Shown piece after piece: positions 46,586 to 57,651 of a stretch of 64,000 nucleotides of DNA. The position numbers and the translations under genes were made by a program. A model generated the notes under the pieces. It had not been told where the DNA came from. It saw nothing but the letters and a program-made list of their open reading frames with translations, and ran no database searches. Source of the DNA: Acanthococcus lagerstroemiae (lineage: Eukaryota; Arthropoda; Insecta; Hemiptera; Eriococcidae); the NCBI GenBank assembly GCA_031841125.1, contig CM063110.1, positions 58,689,946 through 58,753,945 of the forward strand, given 5' to 3'. How positions within the stretch are numbered: position 1 is the first letter of the stretch; each line of letters opens with the position of its first letter.

Positions 46586-48947
46586 AATTTTGCTCTTTCA
46601 CGTGGCGAGCCAGACACATCCACGTCTAAATGATCAACTGATTTATTATCTGTATTGGTTACGAGTTACCGCGTATGAACGGTGCGCCTTTAAATTCGCA
46701 GTTGTGTTTATTATACATTTGCATATTTTCAACAAAAATGATTGTCACGAGATTACGCTTGAATAATAATTGACGAATTAATGTTACAGTAGTTATTATG
46801 CTCATAGTTGAGCTCGTCTAACCACACAAAAGTAAACAATGCAACGCGTCATTTTCATTAATAAAAGAAAAAAAAAGTAATAGCTTAGTATGTAGTTGAC
46901 ATGGAGAAGAAAATTCTGTGTTTTTTAAAATATGTGTTGTTACGATAATTCGCTTAATTGAGGATGCCGGTTACATAGGTATTCGAGCGATTCGTGAGTA
47001 GGATGACATTATCAAAAATTGAATGTGTATTTGTCGGCCGATGTGTGGTGGTGGGTATTTTTTCCGCACGCGGTCATCCCAATAAAAAATTCTCGGAAAT
47101 AGCTGTACGGCCGTTGGAATTTCACGAGTAATTTGAAATCATTTTTGGTTATTCGGAAAAGGCTGTCGATAATGTCGATAGCGCGATTATGTATGTAGTC
47201 TCTTGGTACCTGGTTTTTGGTATCAGCTTGGGAGGTTTCGAGTCTAGTGCAAACGACTGTGCGATAAGAAATGCTATAAGAGAGTTGCACGTCGATATAC
47301 TGATAACGATAACCCTGTGACATCACTCGGCGTTGATGTGCTAGGTCCTTTCCCAGAACATGATTAGTAGTCGGTACTCTCACCAAGTATACGGTTCCTG
47401 TCCGATTTTTGTGTGTACCATGATCTGGTGAGATCGTTTAGATTTATATAAATAGTTCGCTCTACTGTTTTACAGTTCGACGCGGATCCGGTGGTCCATA
47501 TCGTGTAACACCATCCGGGTGATCTACTCTTCCTTGATCTCGTGCAAAACGCATTCGTTCTTCCTCCGTAGGTAGGCTAATCATTACCATTATTTAAATC
47601 ATTTTCATTCGACGTTTTCACGCGGTTGAAAAGTGGAAAACGCTATACGAGTATTATGGAAACGTGCGGTAACTCGATTAGTCGCCGCGGTTTTCATGCG
47701 AGTTAGCTGCACCTATATACTCGCCAGTTGTGCGCAGCCTTTTATACTGATCTGCTGCGAGGACATATATGCCAGTGGTAAATAATAAAGCCATTAGTTC
47801 CAGATTGTGTATTATATGTATCTGTGTGTGCGTGTTCTGTTTTACGCACGGATTTTATGCTATACATTTATTAAGCTGTGAGAGAGTAATAACGAAGAGA
47901 GAGAGAGAGAGAGAAAATAACGATTGAGTTGGGAGCTCATGGATCGTGATCGTGTATGTTGCGATGTGAAACCACGTAAATACATTCGATTGTTGTCCAC
48001 ACGAGGCCGAGACTGTAAAAACAGGAATCTTGTGGTTCTTATCCGTCCGAGATTGCTTCGTGTGGTTGTGGCTCCATCGATTCTCTCACGTGTATTAGGT
48101 TATTAATACACCTATTTATATAGACTTCGCTATCTATAATGTGTATGGTATAAAACAAACAAACGCGATTGTGTTTATGTTCTCGTGCTGCGCTTCCGAT
48201 TTGAACGAACGCTAATGCCGACCAAGTACACCAGTCCAAGATGAAAGCGAGCGTGTTGTGAGAACGAGTTAACGACGAATATCGAACATATTTGAGATGG
48301 TAAAAACTTCGAATGCGATAATTATCACACGATGATAATTACGTGTAATATGAGTGGCTAGGCCGATAGCATTGAAAAACATATCCCTATCTGTTTATGC
48401 ACCGTTGACGGTGTTTCACAGCTACGACGTATGGTTCTGTTCTGCTCTGTTGGTTCAGCAGATAGCTGATTTGTCAGTTTGGCCAGTCGTTACCTGCAGA
48501 CGGAGGCATGATGAAGCATTGTATGAGTTGGAGGCGGCTAAATGAGGTGGTTGAGTTTTACAGAGCTTCTATCTTGTAATAATTTTAGGAATGTTCTAGA
48601 AGATTGTTCAACATCTGAAGGCTTAACTTCTGGATGAAATAGTGGTTCTAGTTGAAAGACAGGATCATTGTTTCGATTTCAAACAGGTATGAGGTTCTGT
48701 CTTGGCTCGGCTTGCCCCGGTCTATGTAATATGCAAACCAAGTCAAATATTTTCTGTTTTGACTCCTTCACCCCATCGTAGGTGCTGTAGTTCTCATCAT
48801 AGGGTCGAAATGATATCAGAAATTAAGCCAGCGACTTGAAAACCCTACTATTCGATAACCTTATATTGGTATGTTTGGTATTTTTAATCGTCGTCGCCTT
48901 CGGTGCCACCGTTTTCATCTTCAAATACTTCAATTTATTCGAAAAAT
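46586..48947. other. Stretch with no recognised gene; GA microsatellite
   Basis: A (GA)n tract lies at 47895-47914. The rest looks unique, with moderate CG content at about 47470-48300. A 124-codon minus frame (47012-47386) has no domain that I know. It could hold regulatory DNA or untranslated exons of the downstream gene, but no signal in it supports this. Confidence 0.45.
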
Positions 48948-49331
48948 CAAGGTGTCTACAAGAATGGAAAAATATAAAATCCTGACTTTTTCCAAACTTT
49001 TTTTTTCTCTTCTTTAAACCTTTACAGTATAGACAGTATATATTTATATGTTTATACTACTAGACGCTACGGTTAATTCACTCTGTTGTACCCGTGACAC
49101 ATTATTCAATGCACAGTTTTTATTTGTACAAGACGACTCTAGCTAGGGAGTGCTGAAGTAAAATTAAACGACGAAAAAAATTTCCGAGAGTTCATTCTTT
49201 GTTTTGTTTTTTTTCCAAATTTCTTTAAAATATTGTTGAATTTCCTGACTATTTACAAACTTCCTGACCTACTTTTCAAATTCCTGACTTTTTCCAAACT
49301 TTCCAAATTTTCCAACCCTGTAGACACCTTG
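48948..49331. mobile_element. CAAGGTGTCTAC-family MITE, copy 2, uninterrupted
   Basis: The ends CAAGGTGTCTACA are inverted matches over 13 bases. The interior, including TTACAGTATAGACAGTATA, ACTAGACGCTA, CTGAAGTAAAATTAAACG and TTCCTGAC motifs, matches the copy at 28965-29902 in opposite orientation without the 611 bp insertion. GAAAAAT and GAAAATG flank it, not a clean duplication. Confidence 0.75.
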
Positions 49332-49624
49332 AAAATGAGTTAGGCGGCTTCGAAACTCCCTGAGTTAATGATCTATCTAGGGCCTTATCCGATGCTGGAT
49401 GTTGGCAGTCGCGGTTTCTGACACGCGGCTTCCCTGAGCAGGTTAGAGTTTGCCGTTGCTTTCCTCTCGGTTTGTTGCGTTACTTCTCTGTGCGGAAGAG
49501 TGTGCAGCCGCAATTCGCTGACTAGCCACGTGTTTCACAACGTTGAGTAAGCTAGCCACGACGTGCACACGACAGTGTCAGTCTTTCAGATCTGGTGGTA
49601 ACACGCCCTGCGATTGTGATACCG
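49332..49624. other. Stretch with no recognised feature
   Basis: Short unique-looking stretch before the SINE pair. A decayed GGTGGTAAC motif near 49592 may be an older SINE trace. Confidence 0.4.
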
Positions 49625-49795
49625 TGTTGGTGTGAACTGACGGGGATTACAGGATGCGCTATGTTTCCATCTCGATTGATATTGTAGTCGCTGTGTTCGC
49701 CAGGATGTTAGTGAGGGTATTCGAATATCACTAGCTCGGGACGCAAGGATTGCGAAGCGGACACGTTACCACTTGCGTACACAGCGACGTCAGCA
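49625..49795 (-). mobile_element. tRNA-derived SINE, tandem copy 1, head damaged
   Basis: The body (GTCGCTGTGTTCGC, TATTCGAATATC, GACGCAAGGATTGCGAAG, ACGTTACCACT) matches the neighbouring copy. The segment with the B box is deleted here and the A box is altered, so its Pol III promoter is broken. Confidence 0.7.
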
Positions 49796-49992
49796 CTTGT
49801 TCGTTTGAATTAGCGGGGAGTTTTAGGACGTGCCATCTTCCTTCTCGATTGATACTATAGTCGCTGTGTTCGCTAAGATGTTTGCGGGAGTATTCGAATA
49901 TCTCTAGCTTTTTCCGGCGTTGGTCGGATTCAAACCCGAGACGCAAGGATTGCGAAGCTGGCACGTTACCACTCGGTCACATAGCAACCTTA
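49796..49992 (-). mobile_element. tRNA-derived SINE, tandem copy 2, intact Pol III boxes
   Basis: Minus strand head: AAGGTTGCTATGTGACC, with the A box TGACCGAGTGG at 49969-49979 and the B box GGTTTGAATCC at 49926-49936. The body extends to about 49796 and repeats that of copy 1 at a period near 190 bp. The head resembles a serine-type tRNA with a GAGTGG D-loop; this is a resemblance only. It differs from the SINE at 21 kb. Confidence 0.75.
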
Positions 49993-50785
49993 GTTGATGT
50001 ATCGGTTTCATTTTTTATCCTTACAAAAAGTACAAATTTCAAAATATCCATTACTCTGTAAAGAAGTTTAAAATGTCCATATTGTGACTCACCTTAATAC
50101 CAACAAAACACAATAGTGGCTTAGCTAGCCTAAAGTGTTTGAAGGGGGTTTGATCTTGGCCAACGGAGGTGGGGTGTCAGAGGAGGTGCTAAGATTGGAA
50201 TAAAAGTAAAGAGTATCTATACTGCATGCAGATACATCGGTACATGGATATGTTTCATGGCTACTCGAACACATTCCACGCAGTCGACGCACAACAGGTG
50301 TCACGATGACGTCATCGTAATAACATTTTCGGTGTTGATCGGCGATTCTCTGTGGTCGCCGGCATTCTTGGTATCGGTCGGTCGAAACGTGACGCCCATA
50401 GACAGATCCATATCACAATATTATTTGACGAAGTTAAAGGGAAGTTCAGAACCCTTAGCTCTGCGACAAAAGGAAGGGGCGCGGACAGGGTTAGTGGGAA
50501 AATTCTCGAAAATGGAAAGGTGTGATGACGGGGGAGCGATTCCGACAAAACTTGAATCTGTACTATTGACTACACTCCATGGAACGGTCTATGTTAAAAT
50601 ATTGTATAAACTTATTTTGAACTCTCTGTTTTCCAGGTTTCTAACACAGATGCAAAAAATTAACAACAGATCATTTCTATGTACAATTTAGAGTAGATCG
50701 ATTTTGCCCTTTGCACTTTCAGTGTAGGACAGTGTTGAGTAATTATTAAAGAAAAACTGAGTAGAGGAGCGCTTTACGTTCTTGT
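49993..50785. other. Stretch with no recognised gene
   Basis: A 144-codon plus-strand frame (50257-50691) is open, with an overlapping 78-codon frame on the other strand. No signal peptide, membrane pattern or known family stands out, and there is no splice context that I would defend. Left uncalled. Confidence 0.4.
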
Positions 50786-51206
50786 AAGGATGAATGGTAG
50801 GGTTAGTGGGTGGATGGATTAATGGATGAATGGGTAGATAGAGGGTTGTATGAATTCGTGAATTCATTAATTGACGAATCGGATAAATTGATGGGTGGTG
50901 GGCGTGTGAATGAATGAATGAATGGACGAATTGACGGAACGGATGGATGGATAGATGGATGAATTAATTAATTGACGAGCGTATGAAAGGATGGAATTAT
51001 TTATTGGTTGCTTGAATGATGTCTTGACTGAATGATTTACTGATTAACTGATTTATTGATTAATTAATGGAACGGGTTGATTGATTAACCAATTGATTTA
51101 TTAATGCTTGCTTGCTGAATTGACTGATGAGTAGAGTAATTGACTGATGAGTAGATTGATTGACTGATGTGTGTATTGGTTGATTTATTGATTGATTGAT
51201 TAATGG
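50786..51206. repeat. Degenerate tetranucleotide tract
   Basis: About 420 bp of drifting GATG, GAAT, GATT and GACT tetramers, with T-rich units to the right and A/G-rich units to the left. The gradual change suggests an old microsatellite that expanded and then mutated. Confidence 0.75.
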
Positions 51207-51439
51207 CAATATTTAAACAACATCTAGAGATAGAGAACAAAGGTATTTACAAGAAAACACATTTTGCTATCAAATTCTCCGCGGAAAGGTGATATGGGAT
51301 TAATGGGAATGCTTATCATTCACCGGTTTCAAGTAATTTGAATCTCCTCTGGGTTTTCTTGATCTGTGAACTCTGATATCTGATACCTTTCCTTTGTACC
51401 TTACCCACCGGCTACCATATTGCATGATTAACAGCTCAC

Positions 51440-51515
51440 GATTGCACATTGGACCTTCGGAGGACTCGAACCGGGTATGCACTGCAGCGTGCAGCCGCGC
51501 AGCCTTTTTAGAGTC
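51440..51515 (-). repeat. Candidate SINE or tRNA-like fragment with a B box
   Basis: On the minus strand, GGTTCGAGTCC at 51462-51472 matches the Pol III B-box consensus. Upstream of it (about 51480-51515) is GC-rich, without a convincing A box. It could be a decayed tRNA-derived element or a chance match. Confidence 0.4.
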
Positions 51516-52157
51516 GGCTACTAGTAGCCGAGCCTATTGCAATCGAAATTTCAATTCATCATCATCATCTGTTCTAGTATATTTTCATACCTAGTGACAC
51601 TAGTAGCGCTGATTGTCTACTTTGGTTATCATAGCGCAATACTACCCTCATTTCTACAGATGGTCGAAGTGCGAATGTTGCGGAGTAGAATAGTAGAATT
51701 GCGGTCAAGTTGGAAGTTTTAAACTGGAACGCAGTTAACTATTAACACGACGCTCGACGCACGGGACGGAGTTGAACTGTCAATGGTCCGCATTAGTGTT
51801 TATGTTTAGTGTTCTGTTTGATTACCGTGTAGAACACAACGGAAAATGAGTTCTGATTGCATTAAACGGAATATTACGGAAAAGGAATTCTCGTTATCTT
51901 TGTGGGGTTTCAAATAAGCGGTGTGTTCTGTCGTTCAGTGTTGATCGGGTATTTTTTGTGAAAGTTTTTATTAGGGTCGTTGAAGCCGTTAACATTCCTG
52001 AATTACATTGTTTTGATTATTTCATGATTAATTATAACTATTATCAAGCGACTTTCCATCGTTCTTATGTCAATGCTGAGTTTTTAGCAAACCGCATGAA
52101 GAGTTACAATTGCTTCATCCTAAGATGCTACCTGAATTGGTTGAATTGAGTAATAGC
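51516..52157. other. Stretch with no recognised feature
   Basis: Contains GTGGTCGAAGTACGAAT-like DNA shared loosely with about 52861-52875 (ATGGTCGAAGTGCGAAT near 51660). Nothing else identified. Confidence 0.4.
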
Positions 52158-52510
52158 CTATTGGGATTCAAACTTAGTTTCAAGTGTTGGCAGCCCTGCA
52201 TTATGTGTGAGTGATCACGTATGATTTGCCGTAAGCGTGTATCAAACTTCAACTATCATTAAATCGATTAGAAATTAACTTTCAAAGAAAATTTGTCTTA
52301 AATTTGACTGCATCATCACCAAAAAATTAAATTATAATCAGTGTTCTACTGGCAGAATAATTTTTACTCGGTTTTTTACCCTCCTGAAGATAGCAGTGTT
52401 TCTGTTTGAAAGTACACATGATCAGCCTTGATCACTCACTCATTTTCAACCGCTAACATCCGCGCAGGTAATTTAGCAGCGCACTCTAGTGCAGGTTTAA
52501 ATCCCAATAG
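52158..52510. mobile_element. MITE with CTATTGGGATT ends, copy 1
   Basis: Ends CTATTGGGATTCAAAC and, reversed from 52510, CTATTGGGATTTAAAC. Interior blocks TTCAAGTGTTGGCAGCCCTG, GTGAGTGATCACG, GAAGATAGCAG and TTTCTGTTTGAAAGTACAC match 57428-57651 in opposite orientation. This copy has about 100 bp more in its middle. No target duplication was resolved. Confidence 0.7.
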
Positions 52511-54403
52511 AAGAACGTTCTCGGTCGCCAGTTACCAGTAGTAGCGAGAAGCAAACGGGTTGTAATATGTAGCATGTGAAAACATCAGTAAATCAGTATC
52601 TTGAAGTGAACATTATGTTTGTACCGATGTCTTGTGTAACATTATTCAGACGGATGTATGTACGTCGTACTTATGCCTAATTATTATCAAGCGAACAGAG
52701 AGTCTGCTAGCGTGAATATTACGTGTTTTTCATTCCCTTAGAAGTGGATAATTGTTCGCTAATCATTTGATGTTTTCAAGGTCGGCTAGGAGTAGTGTTG
52801 GTCTTTTATCTGTTGATCAATTGCTCTTCAGAAATTAGAAATTGGATAAAATCTTCGACCGTGGTCGAAGTACGAATAATTGCGGAGCCTGCAGCTTCGC
52901 AGTCTGAAGTCTTTTGAACTTACCATGTGCTGTTAGTGTGTTTGTAGTGTCATCCCAATTACCTTTCATCTATCAGCTCTTATATTCCGGAACAAAAGAC
53001 CTGAAACATGATTACCAGTAGGTCTTTTTCCTGCTGTCTTTTCCAGCAACCGCCAATGAAGAGATAGGCTAGTTTCTAATTTTTCAGTCGAGAGCCGATC
53101 CTCTCCCAGCCGCTAACTGCTTGTTTTTCTTTTCTTGAAAATTTAAAAGAAACGATCTTCGATATTTGTCGATATTAGCAAATTCATAACGATGTTTTCA
53201 ATTTGTTCAAAGTATCGATGATATCGAAAAGTTTGTCATCACTAGTTTTATTTGAACCCGAATTCATCCGATGCGTGCTACCAGTTGGTCGTGTTCGATC
53301 CGAAGCTCTTTCCATTGCTCGAAGAAATTCCGCTGTCGGAACCATTATTGAGTGTGGTCGCTCGTTAAAGAGCCATTTGCCGTCGTTTAATGACTGTTTC
53401 GGTTTCGGGTTTGTGCATTGTACACTAATGTGAATGCAGATATTTATTTAATGATGGGCAGGGAAGACAGAAGGCATCGTGGCAACCTTCGGAAAGCTGT
53501 GTGACGTGTACTGAGTATGCTGACGACGTGCTATCGCATTAGCAAGCTTTTCTCATATAGGTCAGTTATCTGCGACATGTAACTCAAGTACAGCTCTGTG
53601 ATCGTTTTTTTTTTTTTTTTAATTGCACGTTTATATCGATCAGTTCGAAACGTGCTGAGGAGGTGCATCAGCGAGCACGAATATTTTATGGAGCTCGTGT
53701 TGATCTGTGTTTCCTTTTGCTTCCCTTTGGTTTTGCTACATATATGTACATACGTTTGTAGGCTAATTTGCGGTATTTTACAGTCGTCAATCGCCATTAT
53801 TAGTAATGATTATTGTCGGGAGGTTTTTTCTTCTCCTTCCCCCTTTTCGTTGGTTGTTTCTAAATACACCGGTATAAGCGAATGCAATAATTAATGCGCG
53901 CGTTTAGCGCTCTGCCTCTTGAGTGTAGTTTCATGTCGGTTGTGTGTATCGATAGGATTTCGAGTAGAAAACGGTATTGAAGACGTAGTACTTATGGTAT
54001 ACGTGTAATGCACTCGGACAGACTTGTGTTCGAGAGATTAAGTAATAGTGGAAACCGAACCTGCACAGACGTTACGACGACGATAAACTCTCGATGCGAG
54101 AGAGTCGTGAAAATTATTAATAATTGTTTTTTAGCTCGGCGAAAAGAAAAGAAAAGGGAAAAAAAAAGGGTAAGAGGCATGGAGAGAAAAAAAAACTGAT
54201 GGCAGTGACGGCGGAGACCGCTCTTGTACACTTTTATGACATATTATTTCGTACTTAATATTCGAGCGTGTATTATATTTGTTACATAAATCTCGTTTAT
54301 GGAGGTATGTACGATGTCTGAGCATGTAGACCGGTGCGGTTGTGTGTCGGTGTGCGCGCTACGTATACGTTTTGCTAACTATTGTTAATTAATTTTATTG
54401 CAG
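52511..54403. other. Upstream flank or intron before the Scribbler-like exon
   Basis: This stretch ends in a good splice acceptor (a T/A-rich tract with TTTTATTGCAG, last base 54403). The sequence upstream is mostly unique, with a T run at 53606-53620 and open frames without known domains. It may be intron, since the exon that follows begins in open reading frame and aligns with protein sequence that precedes its first ATG. Confidence 0.55.
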
Positions 54404-54524
54404 GAGACGAAAGATGCGTGCGTCGGGACCAGTGTCAGCACAATGACGGAACCAGATTGCCTGGGGCCTTGCGAACCTGGTACCAGTGTTACCTTAGAAG
54501 GCATCGTGTGGCATGAAACGGAAG
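54404..54524 (+). CDS. sbb: Scribbler/Brakeless (ZNF608/ZNF609 family) coding exon a
   Basis: A 121 bp exon bordered by TTGCAG and GTGAGC. It translates in the frame beginning GAG at 54404 and includes [19 protein letters not shown] then IVWHETE, ending in phase 1. This is the most conserved N-terminal stretch of ZNF608/ZNF609 in vertebrates and Scribbler (Brakeless) in flies. These are nuclear co-repressors; fly Brakeless acts with Tailless and Atrophin and shapes wing, photoreceptor and larval behaviour. The first ATG is at 54443. However, the 13 codons before it ([13 protein letters not shown]) are open and resemble the family residues before [12 protein letters not shown]. So this is more likely an internal exon than the translation start. 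The C2H2 finger and C-terminal half lie outside the window. Family call is strong; ortholog symbol assumes an insect. Confidence 0.92.
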
Positions 54525-55363
54525 GTGAGCCATTTTAATTACTTTTTACGCCGGTAGCCGCACCGCGACCGCCGTTTTGCGGTTCTCAGAATCGCCGTGT
54601 CGTGCCATGGGCTGTCGCTGTTGTGCTGCTCGAGTCAAGTAGAACGACAAACGATAACCAGCCTGAAAGGTATAAATTCTCGTGTAATCGATTTCGAACG
54701 CGTCGTTGTACCGCTCTCCGATGCGATGCGATCCTCCGAACCGTGAGCGGAAATCTCTTTCACAGTCCGGGACAGGTAACGCAGAGAAAAATAAATTGAA
54801 AACAGACCAAACGAAAGAATTGTTGGGAAGCTGAATGTCGCTAGGGCACCTGCAGTGCGCATGGGTATTCCCGTCAGCCATTTTGGTTTTTCTTTCGATA
54901 TGATCGCTAGCCATTACTTCGCAACAGTCGCACAAAGTCGATGGAAGACACCAAAATGCCTGACAGGAATACCTTTCTCTCTGGATACCGTGACAGAAGT
55001 AATAACTCTGATGTCACTGAGCTTTTTCTTCTGACAGAAGTTTGCCATTATCAGACGTTATCGTGAGAACAGTGCTTTTCATAATGATGCTATCGCTATC
55101 ATTCAGTCCAGACCTAGGCATCACTCGAGTGAAAAAATAATCTAGTTATACTCGCGAGCAAAGGACCAATTGTTAATCGTCACTCATCGCTGGTAGAGCT
55201 TTATATTACTTATTGTTCATCACTCGTACTGATGAATAATACTTGTCACTCATTACTCATGGTTTTCCCGCAACAGCATGCACGTTACAATGTGAGAGCA
55301 TTGCAGGTTGCAGCCGATATACAGTGTGATCACTTATCCCGATAAGGCTGTATAGCTGAAGCC

Positions 55364-55504
55364 TAGGTATACTGGGCAGCCATAATGGGGCACATCGCGC
55401 CCGTTGATGTCAAATTGACTTCGCGGTAGCGGCGATACGCTCCGCATAGTCGAATTCGGCATCCACGGGCGCGATGTATCCATTATGGCAGCCCGGTATA
55501 CCTA
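55364..55504. mobile_element. Palindromic MITE sharing the P1 core but with different arms
   Basis: Arms TAGGTATACTGGGCAGCC and, reversed, TAGGTATACCGGGCTGCC, then ATAATGG on both sides. The core, read on the minus strand (GGATGCCGAATTCGACTATG then CGGAGCG), matches the cores at 16413 and 42577. TA at each border would suit a TA target duplication. A chimeric or rearranged member of the family. Confidence 0.7.
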
Positions 55505-55889
55505 TAACTGTACATGGCACAACCACCCATTCTTTCGCGATTCTATACCTAGTCAAAAGCATATACTGTCCCACTACATTAAGCTGACTTTCTTTTGCCT
55601 TGAATAATCAGTAATAAGTGGATAATTTGTCTCAGAGTTATACTTATTAGTTATGAAATTTCGCCTTAATCTGTAAACTCGATGTTTCGATAGTTTTCAA
55701 AAAATGAATTCTTTGATTGCCAGCACAGATGTGCACGCTGTATAACCTGGATACCTAACCCCACTGTATGTAGCGACCAGTGTTTCCTCTCACCGCACCA
55801 AAATATTGGATTTCACTTCACACACACACAAACATACACGTTTACATACACAAACGCAGCTGGTTCCGCTCTTCACAATGTGCTCACAA

Positions 55890-56749
55890 CTAGTGATGAG
55901 CAACCGGCACTTTTATTGGTTATGGTTATGGTTACAAATTATCATGAAATGGTTGGTTAACGAGTCATTAGTGGAATAACCGAGCTGACCTAGTTATTGG
56001 TTACAGTTACCGGTTACTATCGGACTTCTGTGAAGTGGCTGGTTAACCGGTTACTTGACTGGTCAGTTTCCCTGTTTTGTAAAATGAAAAAGCCCGAGGG
56101 TAGGTATGCTTATGCAATCCAGCCTACAGATATACATATACGCCAACTGTTTTTCAATTTTTATAACTCATGGTGTGAGGACCAAAGATGCATAAAGTGG
56201 TCAGGTTAATCTGTTTATGCACTTATTTTAAATAAGCCACATTAAGCCAGAAATGAGCAAACTCAAAAAAGAAAATTAATAAAAATAAATATTGTGCCTA
56301 GTGTCTGTTTTAGTTCACGACTCACGAGGTCACAACGTCACGAGTTCAGTCTGCTCTGCTCTTCTACGAGGATGATAAAAACATAACAATGAAAAAGTGC
56401 CTTACAAATGATTACGTTTTGGGTACCATTTAATCCCGAATCTTGAGCACTGAATCTTTAAATCCAAAACAGAGAACAAAATGTACCGACTACCGACGGC
56501 TTAACCCAATTGAATTTAAGTCTTCTGATGCAGCAGAATAGAAAATCTGTAGCCTTGTAACACCATAACCAACCATAACTTTTCAGCGCTTAACTGGTAA
56601 ATTTTGTATCACTATCCAGTTGATGGGTTAACCAATTATCAGTTAAGTAACCATTTCAGTTTGGTTGGTTGGTTATACTTACAGTTAACCAACCAGTAAA
56701 AATGTCGGTCAGAGAGGTTATTGGTTAGGTTATTTAACCATCGTTCTAG
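55890..56749. repeat. GGTTA/TAACC-rich dispersed repeat
   Basis: The left part (55890-56075) is full of GGTTA and TTGGTTA; the right part (56560-56749) of TAACC and TTAACCA, so the two sides are roughly inverted. Outer ends read CTAGTGATGAGC and, reversed, CTAGAACGATGG, only weakly alike. Perhaps a decayed hAT-like element; no target duplication was seen. Confidence 0.5.
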
Positions 56750-56755
56750 AGAGAA

Positions 56756-57427
56756 AACTACTCAACGTTGACATTAGCGCTCCCAGAGGCGATTATAGTG
56801 AACCTTTCCGCATTACATCGCCAGTGTCGGGTTATCCTATTTGCGTTCTGTGTCGAATGTTATCAATGCGTCGTGATGAGTGTCGCTCGCAAATTGTGCC
56901 CGTGAAGAAATTCGCTCTGTAATTCGGTATTTACGCTCGAAACAAAAATGCCCAGCTGAAATTCATCGAAAAATCGTTGCAACTTAAGATGCTCATGCCA
57001 TGGATATCCGAAATGTGCGCCGATGGGTCACAATGTTTGATAGCGGTCGAGTTTCAATCTTCGATGATGACCGCACATTGTACGACCGGTGACGGCGAAA
57101 ACGCCAAGCAACATTAAACGCATTGAACTTTATGGAATTTTAGTTGACTGTTAACAATATCAGCGTACATTTTGGATATCCATGGCATGTGCACCATAAG
57201 TTTCAACGATTTCTCGGTGAATTTCAGCTGGAAATTTTTGTTTTGAGCGTCAATACCGAATTGTAGAGCGAATTTCTTCGCGGGCACAATTTGCGAGCGG
57301 AGTACTCATCACGAATTGATAATATTCGACACAGAACGCAGATAGGATTAACCCGACACTGGCGATGTCATGCGGAAAGGTTCATTATAATCGCACCTGG
57401 GAGCGCTAGTGTCTACGTTGAGTAGTT
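56756..57427. mobile_element. Mariner-derived foldback element, 672 bp
   Basis: The arms of about 270 bp each are inverted copies, starting AACTACTCAACGTTGACA and, reversed, AACTACTCAACGTAGACA. Both arms encode fragments of a mariner-type transposase N-terminal helix-turn-helix. In the left arm this reads EIRSVIRYL, then AEIHRKIVAT, a stop, and AMDIRNVRRWVTMFDSGR (about 56916-57055), as in SETMAR-like enzymes. The catalytic domain is absent and a stop interrupts the frame. It probably arose by inverted duplication of a mariner 5' end, and can fold into one long hairpin. No target duplication was confirmed. Confidence 0.75.
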
Positions 57428-57651
57428 CTGATTGGTGTTTAAACTTGCACTAAAGTGCATTGCAAAATCACCTGTGTGGGTGAAAATGAATGCGTAATCA
57501 GGTGTACTTTCAAACAGAAAAGCTGCTATCTTCATGAGGGTAAAGAAACGAGTAAACATTATTTTACCAGTAGAACTGATTATAATTCAATTCGTGATCA
57601 CTCACATACAGGGCTGCCAACACTTGAAGCTCGAAGTTCAAATCCCAATAA
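57428..57651. repeat. MITE with CTATTGGG-type ends, copy 2
   Basis: Matches 52158-52510 in opposite orientation through GTACTTTCAAACAGAAA, GATTATAATTCAATTCG or counterpart, GTGATCACTCAC and GGGCTGCCAACACTTGAA. It abuts the mariner-derived foldback directly. Its left end (CTGATTGGTGTTTAAAC) has diverged more than its right end. Confidence 0.65.

Noticed and set aside
46403..46766. Cysteine- and phenylalanine-rich repeat proteins
   Set aside because: They are translations of a minisatellite with no stop codon in some frames; no start context or wider domain.
54443..54445. ATG in exon a as the translation start
   Set aside because: The 13 codons before it are open and resemble residues that precede the conserved block in the family, so it is probably an internal methionine, though this is not proven.
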